64,000 bases of DNA from Wenzhouxiangella sediminis (GCF_003410055.1 NZ_QUZK01000014.1:124001-188000); one strand, 5' to 3'; positions 36,500 to 47,800 are shown, numbered from the stretch's first letter. The notes: generated by a model not told the origin, from the letters alone. Numbers and translations: made by a program.

Positions 36500-37471
36500 T
36501 CAGGCCTCGCGGTTGCGGAAACGCTCGGGCAGGATCTCCTGATCGGGCTGGTCCGCGCCTTCTTTCTGCACGGGCATGAGGTCCATCTTGGACACGCCGA
36601 GCTTGACCGCCAGGCTGCCGGCCACGTAGACCGAGGAATACGTACCGATGATGACACCCACGATCAGCGTGAAGGCGAAAGCGTGAATGATCTCGCCGCC
36701 GAAGTAGAACAGGGCGATCAGCACCAGCAGCGTGGTCAGCGAAGTCATCAGGGTCCGGCCAAGCATCTGATTGATCGACAGGTTGGTCAGCTCTTCCGGC
36801 GTCCCCTTGCGCTTGGTCTGGAAGTTCTCACGCAGGCGGTCATAGACGACGATGGTGTCGTTGAGCGAATAACCGATCACGGCCAGAATCGCGGCCACCA
36901 CCGTCAGGTCAAAGCTGACCTGGAAGACCGAAAGCACGCCGACCACCAGAAGGACGTCGTGGACCAGCGCTCCAACCGCCCCCACGGCGAACCGCCACTG
37001 GAAACGGAAGGAAATGTAGAGGAGCACGCCGATGAGCACATAGAGCAGCGCCAGGCCGCCCTGCTCGGCCAGTTCCTGACCGATCTGCGGACCGACGAAC
37101 TCGACGCGACGCATCTCCAGCTCCGGCGCCTGTGCCGAAAGGGCTTCGAGCACGCGCGTGCTGATATCGGCACTCGACTCGCCGTCGTCGGCCGCCGGAA
37201 TGCGCACGACGATGTCGCTGGCCGTACCGAAGGTCTGCACGACGAACTCTTCGAACCCTTCCTCCTGAAGGGTCTGCCGGACGTCGTTCATCTCCGGAGG
37301 CTCCGGATAGTGCAGCTCGATGAGCGTGCCGCCGGTGAAGTCCAGGCCGAAGTTGAGGCCCTTGGTCGAAAGCGAGACGATGCCGGCGATCAACACCAGC
37401 GCCGAAATGACCAGCGCTATGTTGCTGAATCGCAGGAAGTTGATATTGGTGTCGCTCTTGATGATATCCAT
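36500..37471 (-). CDS. secF: Protein translocase subunit SecF
   Basis: A 323-residue inner-membrane protein with six helices; with SecD it uses proton-motive force to pull exported proteins through SecYEG. N-terminal helix at about 17-38, GLDFTGGT near 43-49, periplasmic loop to about 135, then helices with the conserved VIGYSLNDTIVVYDRLREN near 205-223. It follows secD after 16 bp in a yajC-secD-secF unit. Confidence 0.97.
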   Translation of the reverse strand: MDIIKSDTNINFLRFSNIALVISALVLIAGIVSLSTKGLNFGLDFTGGTLIELHYPEPPEMNDVRQTLQEEGFEEFVVQTFGTASDIVVRIPAADDGESSADISTRVLEALSAQAPELEMRRVEFVGPQIGQELAEQGGLALLYVLIGVLLYISFRFQWRFAVGAVGALVHDVLLVVGVLSVFQVSFDLTVVAAILAVIGYSLNDTIVVYDRLRENFQTKRKGTPEELTNLSINQMLGRTLMTSLTTLLVLIALFYFGGEIIHAFAFTLIVGVIIGTYSSVYVAGSLAVKLGVSKMDLMPVQKEGADQPDQEILPERFRNREA

Positions 37472-37487
37472 GACTTTTGAGCGCTCC

Positions 37488-39347
37488 TCAGATGGCCAGT
37501 GACTTGACGCGCTTGCGGCCGCCGTAAATGAGTGTGACCACGCCGCGCGTGCCGAGAATGGCCGTGAACATGGAGGTGACGATACCCAGGCTCAGCGTGA
37601 CCGCGAAGCCCTTGATCGGACCGGTGCCGAACATGAACAGCACGATGGCCGCGATCAGGGTCGTGACGTTGGCATCGGCAATGGTCGAGAAGGCTTTCTC
37701 GTAGCCGGCCCGGATCGATGCCTGAGGGGTATTGCCGTTGCGCAACTCCTCACGTATGCGCTCGAAGATCAGCACGTTGGCGTCAACCGCCATACCCACC
37801 GTCAGCACGATACCGGCGATACCCGGCAGCGTCAGGGTGGCACCCAGCAACGACAGCAGCGCCACGATGAGCACGAGGTTGGCGGTCAGCGCCAGGTTGG
37901 CGATCAGCCCGAAAACCTTGTAATAGAGCGCCATGACGACCAGCACCAGCGCGAAGCCGATGATGACCGACTGGAAACCCTGGTCGATGTTGTCCTGACC
38001 GAGGCTCGGGCCGACGGTGCGCTCTTCGATGATCTGCATCGGGGCGGCCAGCGCGCCTGCGCGCAGCAGCATGGCCAGCTGGGCCGCCTCGGTGGCCGAA
38101 CCCAGGCCGGTCGTCTGGAAACGCTTGCCGAAGGGTTCGCGAGTCACCGCGGCGGAGATCACTTCCTCGACGCGGCGAGTCGAGTGGACTTCCTCGCCGT
38201 CGACCATGCGCGTTTCCGGACGGTATTCGATGAATACCACCGCCATGCGGTTGCCGACGTTCTCGGTGGTGTGCTCCAGCATGCGGCGCGCCCCCTCGCC
38301 GTCGAGCGTGACCACGACGTTGGGCTGGCCCGACTGCTGGTCGAAACCAGCGGCTGCGCCGATCAGGTTTTCGCCGGAAGCGATGACCTCACGCGAGAGC
38401 AGGATCGGCTGGTCGTTGCGATCGTAGTAAAGCTTGGAGCCCGGCGGTACCCGCCCGGTGCGTTCGGCCTCGTAGGGATCGTTCTGCTCGTCGACGGCAC
38501 GATACTCGACGGTCGCCGTCGCACCCAGCACCCGCTTGGCCTGTGCGGTGTCCTGCACGCCCGGCAACTGGACGACGATGCGGTTGGCGCCCTGCTGCTG
38601 GATCACCGGCTCGGCCACACCGAGCTCGTTGACGCGGTTGCGCAGGGTCGTCATGTTCTGCTCGAGCGCGTTCTGCTGGATCTCCTGCAGGTAGGTCTCG
38701 GTGACCGAAGCGCGCAGATTGAAGGTCTGGCCGGCATCGACCGATTCGATGGCCAGGCCCTCGGTTTCGCTCTCGATAAGCTCCCGCGCCTCGCTTCGAT
38801 GCTCGGCAGTGCGCAGCTCGACGACCAGGTTTTCGCCCGAAACGCGAACCGAGCGGTAGCGGATCCCGGCATCGCGCAACAGATTCCGGACCGACTCGAC
38901 GTAGTTGTTGAGGCGCTGCGTCTTGGCCGCTTCCATGTCGACCTGCATCAGGAAGTGCACCCCGCCCTGCAGGTCGAGACCGAGCACCATGGGTTCGGCA
39001 CCCAGAGTCGACAGCCAGGACGGTGTGGCGGGCGCGAGATTGAGCGCCACCACGTAGTCATCGCCGAAGGATTCCCTGAGCGCATCGGCCGCTCGCAGTT
39101 GCCGGTCGCTGCTGTCGAGCCGTACCAGCACGCGCTGGGACGAGAAATCCACCGGGCCGTGTTCGACACCGGCCGATTCCAGGGACCGCTCGACTTCGCC
39201 GACGATTTCCGGCTGCAGGTCGAAACCGCGCGAAGAGGAAACCTGCACGGCGGGGTCATCGCCGTAGATGTTGGGCAGGGCGTAAACGAGGCCCAGGCCG
39301 AGCACGATGATCAGCAGGGCGTACTTCCAGGGTGGGAATCGATTCAT
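37488..39347 (-). CDS. secD: Protein translocase subunit SecD
   Basis: A 619-residue subunit with one N-terminal helix, a large periplasmic domain and five C-terminal helices. Motifs are GLDLQGGVHFLMQVD near 123-137, the LRNRVNELGVAEPVIQQQG stretch near 235-253, and GMAVDANVLIFERIREEL near 535-552. It acts with SecF and YajC in the late stage of export. Gap to yajC is 53 bp. The heavy load of giant exported proteins encoded just upstream makes the adjacency notable. Confidence 0.97.
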   Translation of the reverse strand: MNRFPPWKYALLIIVLGLGLVYALPNIYGDDPAVQVSSSRGFDLQPEIVGEVERSLESAGVEHGPVDFSSQRVLVRLDSSDRQLRAADALRESFGDDYVVALNLAPATPSWLSTLGAEPMVLGLDLQGGVHFLMQVDMEAAKTQRLNNYVESVRNLLRDAGIRYRSVRVSGENLVVELRTAEHRSEARELIESETEGLAIESVDAGQTFNLRASVTETYLQEIQQNALEQNMTTLRNRVNELGVAEPVIQQQGANRIVVQLPGVQDTAQAKRVLGATATVEYRAVDEQNDPYEAERTGRVPPGSKLYYDRNDQPILLSREVIASGENLIGAAAGFDQQSGQPNVVVTLDGEGARRMLEHTTENVGNRMAVVFIEYRPETRMVDGEEVHSTRRVEEVISAAVTREPFGKRFQTTGLGSATEAAQLAMLLRAGALAAPMQIIEERTVGPSLGQDNIDQGFQSVIIGFALVLVVMALYYKVFGLIANLALTANLVLIVALLSLLGATLTLPGIAGIVLTVGMAVDANVLIFERIREELRNGNTPQASIRAGYEKAFSTIADANVTTLIAAIVLFMFGTGPIKGFAVTLSLGIVTSMFTAILGTRGVVTLIYGGRKRVKSLAI

Positions 39348-39400
39348 GGGCTAGTCAGTCGTTGTTTCTGTTTCTTGTGGCCAGGCTGGCGCGAAGGGCG

Positions 39401-39733
39401 TCAGTTGGACGAGTCGATCGTTCCCTTCGGCACGACCTGGGCGACGGAGTGACGCTGCAGCTTGATGACGACGCCGTCGGTCAGCTCAAGCGATACGAAG
39501 CTTTCGCCCACCTCGGTGATCTTGCCGAGCATGCCGCCGGCGGTCACCACTTCGTCGCCGGCCGAAAGGCCCGCAACCAATTCACGGTGCTGCTTGTTGC
39601 GCTTCATCTGGGGGCGAATCAGCAGGAACCAGAAAATGACGACGATCAGGATCAGCGGCAGGAGGCTGCTGAGCATCGAGGGCGCCTGCTGTGCGGCGTC
39701 CTGCGCCATCGCGCTGGAGATCAGAAAATCCAT
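39401..39733 (-). CDS. yajC: Preprotein translocase subunit YajC
   Basis: A 110-residue single-span membrane protein: a short N-terminus, hydrophobic helix at about 23-42 (LLPLILIVVIFWFLLIRPQ), then the conserved GDEVVTAGGMLGKI near 63-76. It associates with SecDF. The start is ATG at 39731-39733 with a GAGGAAA ribosome site. In many relatives tgt and queA precede yajC; here a large surface-protein cluster does. Confidence 0.95.
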   Translation of the reverse strand: MDFLISSAMAQDAAQQAPSMLSSLLPLILIVVIFWFLLIRPQMKRNKQHRELVAGLSAGDEVVTAGGMLGKITEVGESFVSLELTDGVVIKLQRHSVAQVVPKGTIDSSN

Positions 39734-39856
39734 AGGTGTTTCCTCAAAGAAGCTGTTGGCGTCTGCAGTTATCTGGGGTCCATTGCGGACGGATACAAAC
39801 GCGCAATTATTGCACAGGTAACCCGGCGCGGCCAGATCGATGCGGCCGACAAGCGG

Positions 39857-39902
39857 CGGAGCGGCCGGCACGGAATCGCGATGATTCCGTGCCGGCCGCT
39901 CC
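39857..39902. terminator. 20-bp perfect hairpin ending the giant-protein cluster
   Basis: Arms at 39858-39877 and 39883-39902 are perfectly complementary around a 5-nt loop. It begins 2 bp past the stop of the 1635-aa gene, on the promoter-proximal side of yajC. No T-tract is present. It may end or stabilise the long message. Confidence 0.65.
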
Positions 39903-39904
39903 CA

Positions 39905-42900
39905 TCAGTAGATTTCGGGCGTGAAACGATTCCGATAGATGACGTCGGCGGCGCCGAAGCGCAGCAGCAGTCGATCGATCCACACGTCAACCGGTGCGCT
40001 ATCGTCGGCCACAACCGTGTACTCGACCCGCGCCGACACCGAACCGGCCGGCATTTCGGGCAGTCGCCGGAACATGGCGCGCCACTGTCCCGCACCGTGG
40101 GGCACGGACTCGATGGATTCGATCTGCCCCGTCGATGTGCCGGCACAACCCGCCTGGGGATAGAAGGTGGCGCGGGCGGTGACTTGGGGTGCGGTCCCGA
40201 ACGCCTGGTTGACCAGCACGTGCGCGCCGAGCGAGACCAGCCCGGAGCGCCCCGACACACTCACGCACTGGCTCGCGCCGTAAGTCGAGGCACTGCCGCC
40301 GGGATGCTGCACGCGAAGGGCGCCCGAACTCACCAGGGCGTCGGCGTCGGCCGCCGACCAGCGGATTTCGCCGCCACCCGGTGTGGCGTCGAGCAGCCAC
40401 TGCCCTGCGGTTCCATCCAGGTTGGGGTTGCGCAGCACGTTGGTGGCGGCGACTTCGAAGTCCTGCTTGAAGTCCACGCCCTGTGTGCCGTCACCGGCGC
40501 CGTCGAGCTGATTGTTGTCGAAGTCGCGGATCTCCCCACAAGCCACCAGACGGTAGCGGCCGGCTGGCAAGGCCTGATCGCCGTCGAGCCGCACCACCGA
40601 GCGCTTGCGCGCCGCCTGGTAGGAGACCAGCGCATCCAGGGCAAAATCGCCGGGCTGGTCGCAATCCGGATCCCCGCCGCCGTCGAGATCGAACAGCCGG
40701 TAGTTGTCTGCATTGTTCGCCGCGCCCGGATCGGTGCCGCCGGCGGAGGTGAACACGCCGCGGGAAAACTCCGGCAGCAGCTGGGTAATCGCCGCCTCGG
40801 TAGGCAACGGCTGACCGACGTCGCCATACTCCGTCGCGTGCGTGGACAGCACGCGAACAACCTGCGGGGGCTCGGTCGGAAGCTCACCCTGCCCGAAGGC
40901 GAAGAAGCTGGCATTGTCGAACCAGGCCGTCAGCGGGAAAGCCTCTCCCGAGGGGAAGGAGAGATCGAGCGAGATCAGGACCGAACCGGCTCCGGCGACC
41001 GCACCGGGCGAGATCGAGGTGCTCAGCGGTATCCAGGCACCGCCGGTATCGCCCTCGACGGCATTGGAGACGAAGCCCTGCAGGGTGTCTCCGCAGCCGG
41101 CGCCGCTGTGGAAGGTCATCGAAGCAGTGGCCGCCACCGGATTCGGATCGGTGCCGATGTCGTCGAGCCGCACTCGCGCCTGCAGCGCATAACCGGCCTG
41201 GACGCCCGAATCGAGATTGACGCAACGCGAGACCGCGTATTCGGTGGGATCGCCGTCGGCCACCTCGATCACCACTGAACCGGAGGTCGCGATTTCGTCG
41301 ATGTCGACATCCGGCGCGTGGACGATCTGTCCGACATTGACGCCCCAATTCGCCGCGGACAGCGCTTCATCGAAATTGGGGTTGGGCAACTGGTTGTCCC
41401 AGGAGACGGTGAACGGCAGACCGAAGTGCCCCCCGACCACCCCGTCGGCGTCACCGTCCAGGCCATTGCCGTTGAAGTCTTCGAGGGCCTCGCAAGCCAC
41501 GATCGTGTAGTCGCCCGCGGGCAGTCCGGTGGGATCGGCGACGCGCAACACGGTATGCCGGTCCGAACCCACGTAGTCGGCCTGCGCGAGCTCGCCGCTG
41601 TCCGGTGAGGCGCAGGAGACCATCGCCGGGTCGACGAAGCCGGCCAGCAGCCTGAAGTTGCCCAGGTCGCCGGCCGAGCCGGCTTCCATGGGCTTGTCGA
41701 AGCGAACGATCAGCTGGGTGACAGCACTGTCGATCGCAGCGCCTGGTGTCAGGGCCGCGCCGTTGGGCCCGGCCACCGCCGTGACATCACGAACCGTCGG
41801 CGAGGTGACATCGTCACCCACACCGAAAGGCCCGATGGTCTGCACGGCGCCGGCATTGCCTGCGGTGTCGATCGCGCGGATGTGGAACCACCACAGGCCG
41901 TCGTCGAGTACATCGCTGCTCACGGCCGTGGCCCCGGGACCGAGATCCAGGTCGGTGTTCGGCTCACTGTCGGGCACCTGGTTGAATGCGTAGCTGTACC
42001 CGGCCAGGCCGCTGGGCGCGTCACCCTGGTCGATCGCCGCCGTCCAGATCACATCGATGATGTTATCGGGAATGGCCGGCTCACCGGCTTCGTGGCTGGT
42101 GCTGTCGAGCCCGGTCGGGCCGGTCGGCGCGGTGGCGTCGATCCACAACGGCCCCAGCGAAACCTTGGCTGAACAGTTGCCCGCGTTGTCACAGCTGCGC
42201 AAGTGGAACCAGTGGTCCGTTCCATCCGCCAGCGGCACGGAGACGGCCTGGTGGGGATCGCTGGTCTGGGGCACGTCGATCTGCTCGTCGGGCTCGGTCT
42301 GAGGGCCGCGCGAGAAGCTGACCGAGTAACCGGCCAGGCCGGAGCCCGGGTTGAGGCCCGTCGGATCGAGATCCTGCGCCCCGCTCCAGTTGACGGTGAC
42401 CTCGGCCAGCGGGCTCCAGGTTTCCACATCGTGCGTCGGGCTTTCGAGCAGTGGATTCTCGGGTGCAAGCAAGTCGCGCGCGAAAACGCTGACGGCCTGG
42501 TCGAACCGGGCGGCGACGTAGATGTGCGCATCGTCCGGGCTGACGGCCACCCCGGTGGCGCCCCACAGTCCGGTCACGCCGCCGATATCGTTGCGCTTGA
42601 CCTCCTCGAAGGTCAGGTTGCCGTACTCGGCGCTGCCCGAATCGGTCTCGCGCCGCAGCGTCGTGAGGGTTCCCGGCTCGGGTTCGGTGCCGTCCGCGCT
42701 CGAGGCCACGTAGACCAGTGCGCCGTCGTTGCTCAAGACAAGGCTCAGCGGCGCATCGAGGCCTGAAACGTCGCCGCTGCCCGATTCGAGCACCTGCTGC
42801 ATGGTCAGCGCGCCGGCGCCGGAGCGGGCCAGGACGGCGACACTGTTGCTGTCGCGCCCGGTGACGTAGAGATGGGCATCGTCGGGCGCAAGGGCGAGAC

Positions 42901-44812
42901 TCGACGGCGCGCTGAAGCCGTTGAACGCCCCGGCCCCGCTGACGTGGCGGGTGACAAAGGTAAGCTGACCATGGGCATCGGGGTCGGCATTGCGGTTGAA
43001 GATCGCCACCGCGTTGTCCGCCTGACCGGCGACGTAAACCTGCGCATCGTCGCTCGGGAGCGCCAGCGAGGACGCATTGGCAATGCCGTCGACGACATTG
43101 CCGAGCGGGTCGGTATCGCCGCTCGCAAGCGTTTGCCGGTAGAGCAGTTCACCCGTTACGGCATCGCGCGAGAAAACCAGCACCCGACCCGGCCCTCCGG
43201 CAGCGGCCACGTAAACGTTGGCGCCGTCGTGCGAGACCGCCAGGTCCCTGGGTCCGTCGAGACCTGCGATGGGGTCGGTCTGCGAGGGTTCGGGATCATC
43301 CCCTTCGAAGAGCACCTGGCTGACGGTGAGCTCGCCGTAGGTCGGCGAGCCGTCGTCGGCGTCGCGCTCGAAGGCCACGATCGCGTCGTCGGCCTGGGCG
43401 ACGGCGTAGAGGTGCGCGCCGTCGTCGGAGACGACCAGTCCCGCGAAGCCGTTGACGCCGTCGATGGCGCGGTCGCTGGCGGTATTGACCAGAAAATCGG
43501 TCACGGCAAGGGTCTGGACGGCCTGCAGGCGACCGCTGTCGGCATTGCGGGAGAAAACGACGATCTCGTCGGCGGTGCGTGAGGCTACGTAGACCTGGCC
43601 GCCGTCCGGGCTGGCCACGGTGATGTCGGAAGGATCGCTCATGCCGTCGACCGTCACGCCGTTCTCCTGGGTTTCCACATGCACCAGGGTCTGGACCGAA
43701 TCGACGATCAGGGCGCGACCGCGCGCATCACCCAGGCTGGCCTGGACCGGCGCGCTGAGGTCGACGAAGAAGTCGCGCGCCTGGTCGTTGCTTCCGTTGC
43801 CCAGCACGGTGACCGGGATCTGGCCGCTTTGCTGGCCGGGCGCGAAATTGAGCGTACCGCTGTCGGCGACGTAGTCGGTGCCGGCCGAGGCGCTGCCGTT
43901 GGCGGTCGCCCAGTCCACCGATACCGCCTGATCCCAGGTCGCCGACAGGCTGACACGGAACACCGCCTGGCGGGTGGACCCCACCGGCGGCTCGACGACG
44001 GTGACGTCCTCGATGAAGAGTTCGGGCAGCGTGTTGTCATCCATGATCACGGCCTCGCCCTGCCACTTGAACAGCGCCACACCGTCGGAAGGATTACTGA
44101 TCTCCGCGTAGAAACGGCGATTGCCGTCCGGGTCGTCGTTGCCGCAGACCTCGACCTCGACGGTGGTCGAGAGATTGCCGGGCTGAATGGTCCCGGACCC
44201 GAAATCATCCAGATAGTCGGCACCGCCGCTGCAATCGGCAGCGCCGGTGGCGGCGTCGGCACCGTCGCCGTCGCGTGTCGCCCAGTCGAAAGTGACCGGT
44301 TCCTCGAGCGCCTGCGGTATGGAGACGGTAAATGCACCGATCGTGGTGGTACCGGCATCGCCTTCGGCAATGTCGATGTCGTCGATGCTGAGCGCCACCA
44401 GGCCCTGGAGGCTCTCCGGATCCAGGTCCATCCGGCGCGCCATGCCCTGCTCGCCGATCTCGATCATCGCCACGGCCTGTGCATCGAGGTACACCATCGC
44501 TTCGTCGCCCGTGCGTGCCGTACCGGGAATCCGCGCCCCGGTGGAGTGCATCGGCACCCGCAGCGCGTACTGGCTGCCCAGCGACGGATCCGAGTTGAGC
44601 TCGTAGCGAGCGATGGGATCGTCCCAGTCGGGTATGTGCAGGGTCAGTTCGCCCTCGGCCACCGGTTCACCGAACCAGCTCACCTGCCCGTAGAGCACGT
44701 GATCCGGTTCGGAGATCGAAGCCTGCAAGCCACCGGCAAGACAGCCGGCGAGGATGAGCAGTGCTGGCGCGATGTTCAGCCGGCCAGTTCGGCCGCGTGA
44801 TGTCCCGGTCAT
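39905..44812 (-). CDS. 1635-aa exported protein: Calx-beta, beta-propeller, Ig-like and jelly-roll-like repeats
   Basis: The N-terminus has a signal with LAGC, possibly a lipobox (Cys24). Two Calx-beta-like domains cover about 140-258 and 260-375 (VTFDWATRDGDG, VSVDWATANGSASAGTDYV). A propeller of about seven 55-residue blades spans roughly 377-780, with blades of the form SPDDAHIYVAARFDQAVSVF. Fibronectin/Ig-like segments follow to about 1010 (WFHLRSCDNAGNCS), then two copies of an Ig-plus-jelly-roll unit (LPNPNFDEAL near 1145 and VLRNPNLDG near 1455). It ends ADVIYRNRFTPEIY, a variant of the aromatic/acidic ending. It starts 2 bp after the 2782-aa gene and is the last gene of the cluster. 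Role unknown; a surface or secreted structural or binding protein is likely. Confidence 0.85.
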   Translation of the reverse strand: MTGTSRGRTGRLNIAPALLILAGCLAGGLQASISEPDHVLYGQVSWFGEPVAEGELTLHIPDWDDPIARYELNSDPSLGSQYALRVPMHSTGARIPGTARTGDEAMVYLDAQAVAMIEIGEQGMARRMDLDPESLQGLVALSIDDIDIAEGDAGTTTIGAFTVSIPQALEEPVTFDWATRDGDGADAATGAADCSGGADYLDDFGSGTIQPGNLSTTVEVEVCGNDDPDGNRRFYAEISNPSDGVALFKWQGEAVIMDDNTLPELFIEDVTVVEPPVGSTRQAVFRVSLSATWDQAVSVDWATANGSASAGTDYVADSGTLNFAPGQQSGQIPVTVLGNGSNDQARDFFVDLSAPVQASLGDARGRALIVDSVQTLVHVETQENGVTVDGMSDPSDITVASPDGGQVYVASRTADEIVVFSRNADSGRLQAVQTLAVTDFLVNTASDRAIDGVNGFAGLVVSDDGAHLYAVAQADDAIVAFERDADDGSPTYGELTVSQVLFEGDDPEPSQTDPIAGLDGPRDLAVSHDGANVYVAAAGGPGRVLVFSRDAVTGELLYRQTLASGDTDPLGNVVDGIANASSLALPSDDAQVYVAGQADNAVAIFNRNADPDAHGQLTFVTRHVSGAGAFNGFSAPSSLALAPDDAHLYVTGRDSNSVAVLARSGAGALTMQQVLESGSGDVSGLDAPLSLVLSNDGALVYVASSADGTEPEPGTLTTLRRETDSGSAEYGNLTFEEVKRNDIGGVTGLWGATGVAVSPDDAHIYVAARFDQAVSVFARDLLAPENPLLESPTHDVETWSPLAEVTVNWSGAQDLDPTGLNPGSGLAGYSVSFSRGPQTEPDEQIDVPQTSDPHQAVSVPLADGTDHWFHLRSCDNAGNCSAKVSLGPLWIDATAPTGPTGLDSTSHEAGEPAIPDNIIDVIWTAAIDQGDAPSGLAGYSYAFNQVPDSEPNTDLDLGPGATAVSSDVLDDGLWWFHIRAIDTAGNAGAVQTIGPFGVGDDVTSPTVRDVTAVAGPNGAALTPGAAIDSAVTQLIVRFDKPMEAGSAGDLGNFRLLAGFVDPAMVSCASPDSGELAQADYVGSDRHTVLRVADPTGLPAGDYTIVACEALEDFNGNGLDGDADGVVGGHFGLPFTVSWDNQLPNPNFDEALSAANWGVNVGQIVHAPDVDIDEIATSGSVVIEVADGDPTEYAVSRCVNLDSGVQAGYALQARVRLDDIGTDPNPVAATASMTFHSGAGCGDTLQGFVSNAVEGDTGGAWIPLSTSISPGAVAGAGSVLISLDLSFPSGEAFPLTAWFDNASFFAFGQGELPTEPPQVVRVLSTHATEYGDVGQPLPTEAAITQLLPEFSRGVFTSAGGTDPGAANNADNYRLFDLDGGGDPDCDQPGDFALDALVSYQAARKRSVVRLDGDQALPAGRYRLVACGEIRDFDNNQLDGAGDGTQGVDFKQDFEVAATNVLRNPNLDGTAGQWLLDATPGGGEIRWSAADADALVSSGALRVQHPGGSASTYGASQCVSVSGRSGLVSLGAHVLVNQAFGTAPQVTARATFYPQAGCAGTSTGQIESIESVPHGAGQWRAMFRRLPEMPAGSVSARVEYTVVADDSAPVDVWIDRLLLRFGAADVIYRNRFTPEIY

Positions 44813-44814
44813 GA

Positions 44815-47800
44815 TCAGTTACCCGAATAAGAATAGGTCGTGAAGAAAATGCGGATGTCGCTGACACCTTCGCCGTCGCGCTCTTCCGTGTCCGGAATCG
44901 GCGCGCCCTCGATGAAAGTGTCGAGCCCCTCATCCGGATCGGCCAGCAGGCTGCCTCCCGGAATGATGAGCATCCACTCGCGGTTCCACACCGAGCGGCC
45001 GATCAGGCGGCTGTCGGCGATCACCTGCGTGTCGTCGAAGGGCTCGGTGAAATGGTGTGCCCGGAACTGCGAGTAGCGACGAACCTCGTTGAAAGCGTTC
45101 GACAGCGTGTCGGCCAGCGGCAGCCAGTTGGCGTTCTGCAGCTCTTGCGAGCCGATCGGGAACGGCACCGGCAACACTTGGTCGATCACCTGCCAGTCCC
45201 GCGTGCGGAAGTCGTCGTAGGACGGGGAACGCAGCACATCGGCGCCCGTGGGGAACAGGTAAATGCGCGGCGTCTCGCTCAGCGGCAGTCCGGCGTAGTC
45301 CCTGAACCAGGTTCCGACCGAACGCACGCGAGTCGAGAAGCGCGAGGCATCGTAGGCGCTGTCGCCCGGGCCCAGGGGCCAGTGGAAGAAGTTGAGGCCG
45401 AAGCTGACCGTCGTCGGGAATCGGAACACCAGGGCCGGCAGGGGTCCGGCCGATTCCGGCTGCGGCGGCCGCGCGAAGCGGCGGAATTCCTCGAGCTGCC
45501 ACAGGTCGTCGACTCGGGCGTTCTCGAGAATCCTCTGCCATTGTTCGTCGCCCTCCGGGGTGTCCTCGATGCGGAACAACTCGCGCCTGAGCGAGAAACG
45601 GTTGGTCTCGATCTGCGGGTTGTTGAAGCCCATCTGGCCCTTGAGCACTTCGAAGTTGGCCGCCATGCGGCCGAGCGGGTCGGCCAGGCCACGCGAACCC
45701 GGCACCGGGTCGCCACCGAGAATCTGGCCGAGCGAACGTTCGCGCACGATATCGGTGAGGAAGCGACGACCGGCCCGGCTGTCGCTGCCGAGCAGATTGG
45801 TGTCGTAATCGTAGGCAGTTGCCGCCAGGTAGGCATAGCGAGCCGCAAGATCGAAAGCGGCGCGGTACTTCTGCAAGGCATCGTTGCGGAACACCCGGAA
45901 CGCCATGTCCTTGTAGCGGTGTTCCTGCACCGCCGCAGCGCCGTTCTTGCGGAACTGCACGAGCTCCGCCATGATCCGCTGCCCCTTTGCCAGCTCCTCG
46001 AGATACTTGCGGTAGAGCTGCTGGATGGCCTCGGCGCGCGAGAACATCTCCATGCGCAACACCGGTTCTCGCCGGAGCATCTCGTCGAACTGACCGCGCA
46101 TGTTGAAAAGTTCCAGGCGCGAGTCCAGCACCTGCGTTTCCAGCGCCGCCAGTTGCGAAACGTCCTGGGCGGTGGCCCCGGTCACGTTGGCCGCGATCTC
46201 AAGTCCCTCACCGATCGCGTCGGTCACCGAGTTGACGCTCACGCTGGCCGTCTTCATCGTGCATCGCGCCACCGAAAGCGTGTCGCCGCCGGCGGCAACG
46301 CCGACGATGATCGACTTGGGAATGCACTCCGAGGAGCGATCCATGATGGCGGCGGCCAGGTTGCCGGCGGCCTTGACCGCCTTGGCGCTCTGGTTGAGCG
46401 TCTGAACGGCGATGTTGATCTGGTTGAGCGTTCGCCGCTCGTTGTTGGCGATCTGAAGTTGCTCGTTGCGCAGGTTGTAGGTCGCCTCGATCGTATCCAC
46501 CAGGTCGGAGATGTCCGAACGCAGGTTCTCGTACTGGACGATCGAGCGCTGCAGATCGATTCGCGCCATGAACATGTCGTGGAGCACGTTCTGGATCGAG
46601 CCGGTGGCCCTACGCTGGCCGGTCCACTCCGGCGGCTTGCCGAAGGTGAAACCGAACGCGGGCGAATCGTAGGTGACCATCTCCACGGTCAGGTCGTCGC
46701 CTTCCGGAGGCGGACCCAGAGCGCAACCGCTGCCCAGCGGCGAGGAGTCGCAGTTGTCCTCCCAGAACGGGGCGTCCTCGTCGAAGCCGAAGTAGTTCAC
46801 GCCGCCCGGCAGTGGGTCGTAGCTGGCGTCGAAGCGATTGATCTCGACGTCGCCCTCGATATCGAAGCCCTCCAGCAACCCGGTGTCCTTTCCGGCCATC
46901 TCCAGGACATCGATGTACTGGTAGTGGTAGACGTCGGGCCCGTCATAACCGGCCGGGTAGAGACCGCCGGGTCCGACATCGTCGGCGTAGGGATAGCCGA
47001 AGATCTCGATCAGGCGGTTCTTGTAGTTGCGTTCGTTGGCGCGGGAATTGGCCGCCAGGTCGTCGACGCTGTCCTGGTTGAAACGCAGCATGCGATTGAG
47101 CTGGTTGGCGAAATCCCAGACCTTGACGGCATTCTCCAGGGCGCCCACGGCACGATCGTAGACCTGCTCGAAGTGCGTCTTGCCGTAGCGATCGACCTGG
47201 ATCGGGTCGATATCGAACGGCACGACGCCCTTGGCCAGACCCAGGGGATTGAGCCCGCGGTCGGCCTGGTCGAGTTGCTGCTGGATGGAATCGAAGTTCG
47301 AGACGATTTCCTCCAGTTCCTCGACCGTGGTGCGGTCCACCTTCTGGATACCGAAGTTGCCCGGATCAGGATCTTCGTCGGGCAGGATCGCGTTACCGAC
47401 CACCCAGTCGAAATAGGCACCCTGCCCCGCCCGGCGAGCCCACTCGGACAGACCCCAGGCGCGTTCGGGATCGTCGTCCTTGTAGCCCTGCCACTGTGCA
47501 GCCGGATCCTCCACGTAGAACTGGCGGTAGGTCAGGTTGACGATCTCGGCACCGGTTCGCGCCTTGGCCGCGGCCACCTTGGCGAACTTGCGCTCGTCGA
47601 AGAAATCGACCTGTATCGGAACCCCGGCAACGGGTACGGCCTCCTGCGTCGGCTCCCAGGTAAAGAAGGGGTGCTTGAGCAGCGAGTAATGCGTCTTCAT
47701 GGCCGTGAGGTACTGCCCCCAGGCATCGCCGTGCCCCTGCGGGTACTGGATGCGCGCATCGAACTCGTCGATGACGCCATCGGTGTTCTTGTCGCCGATG

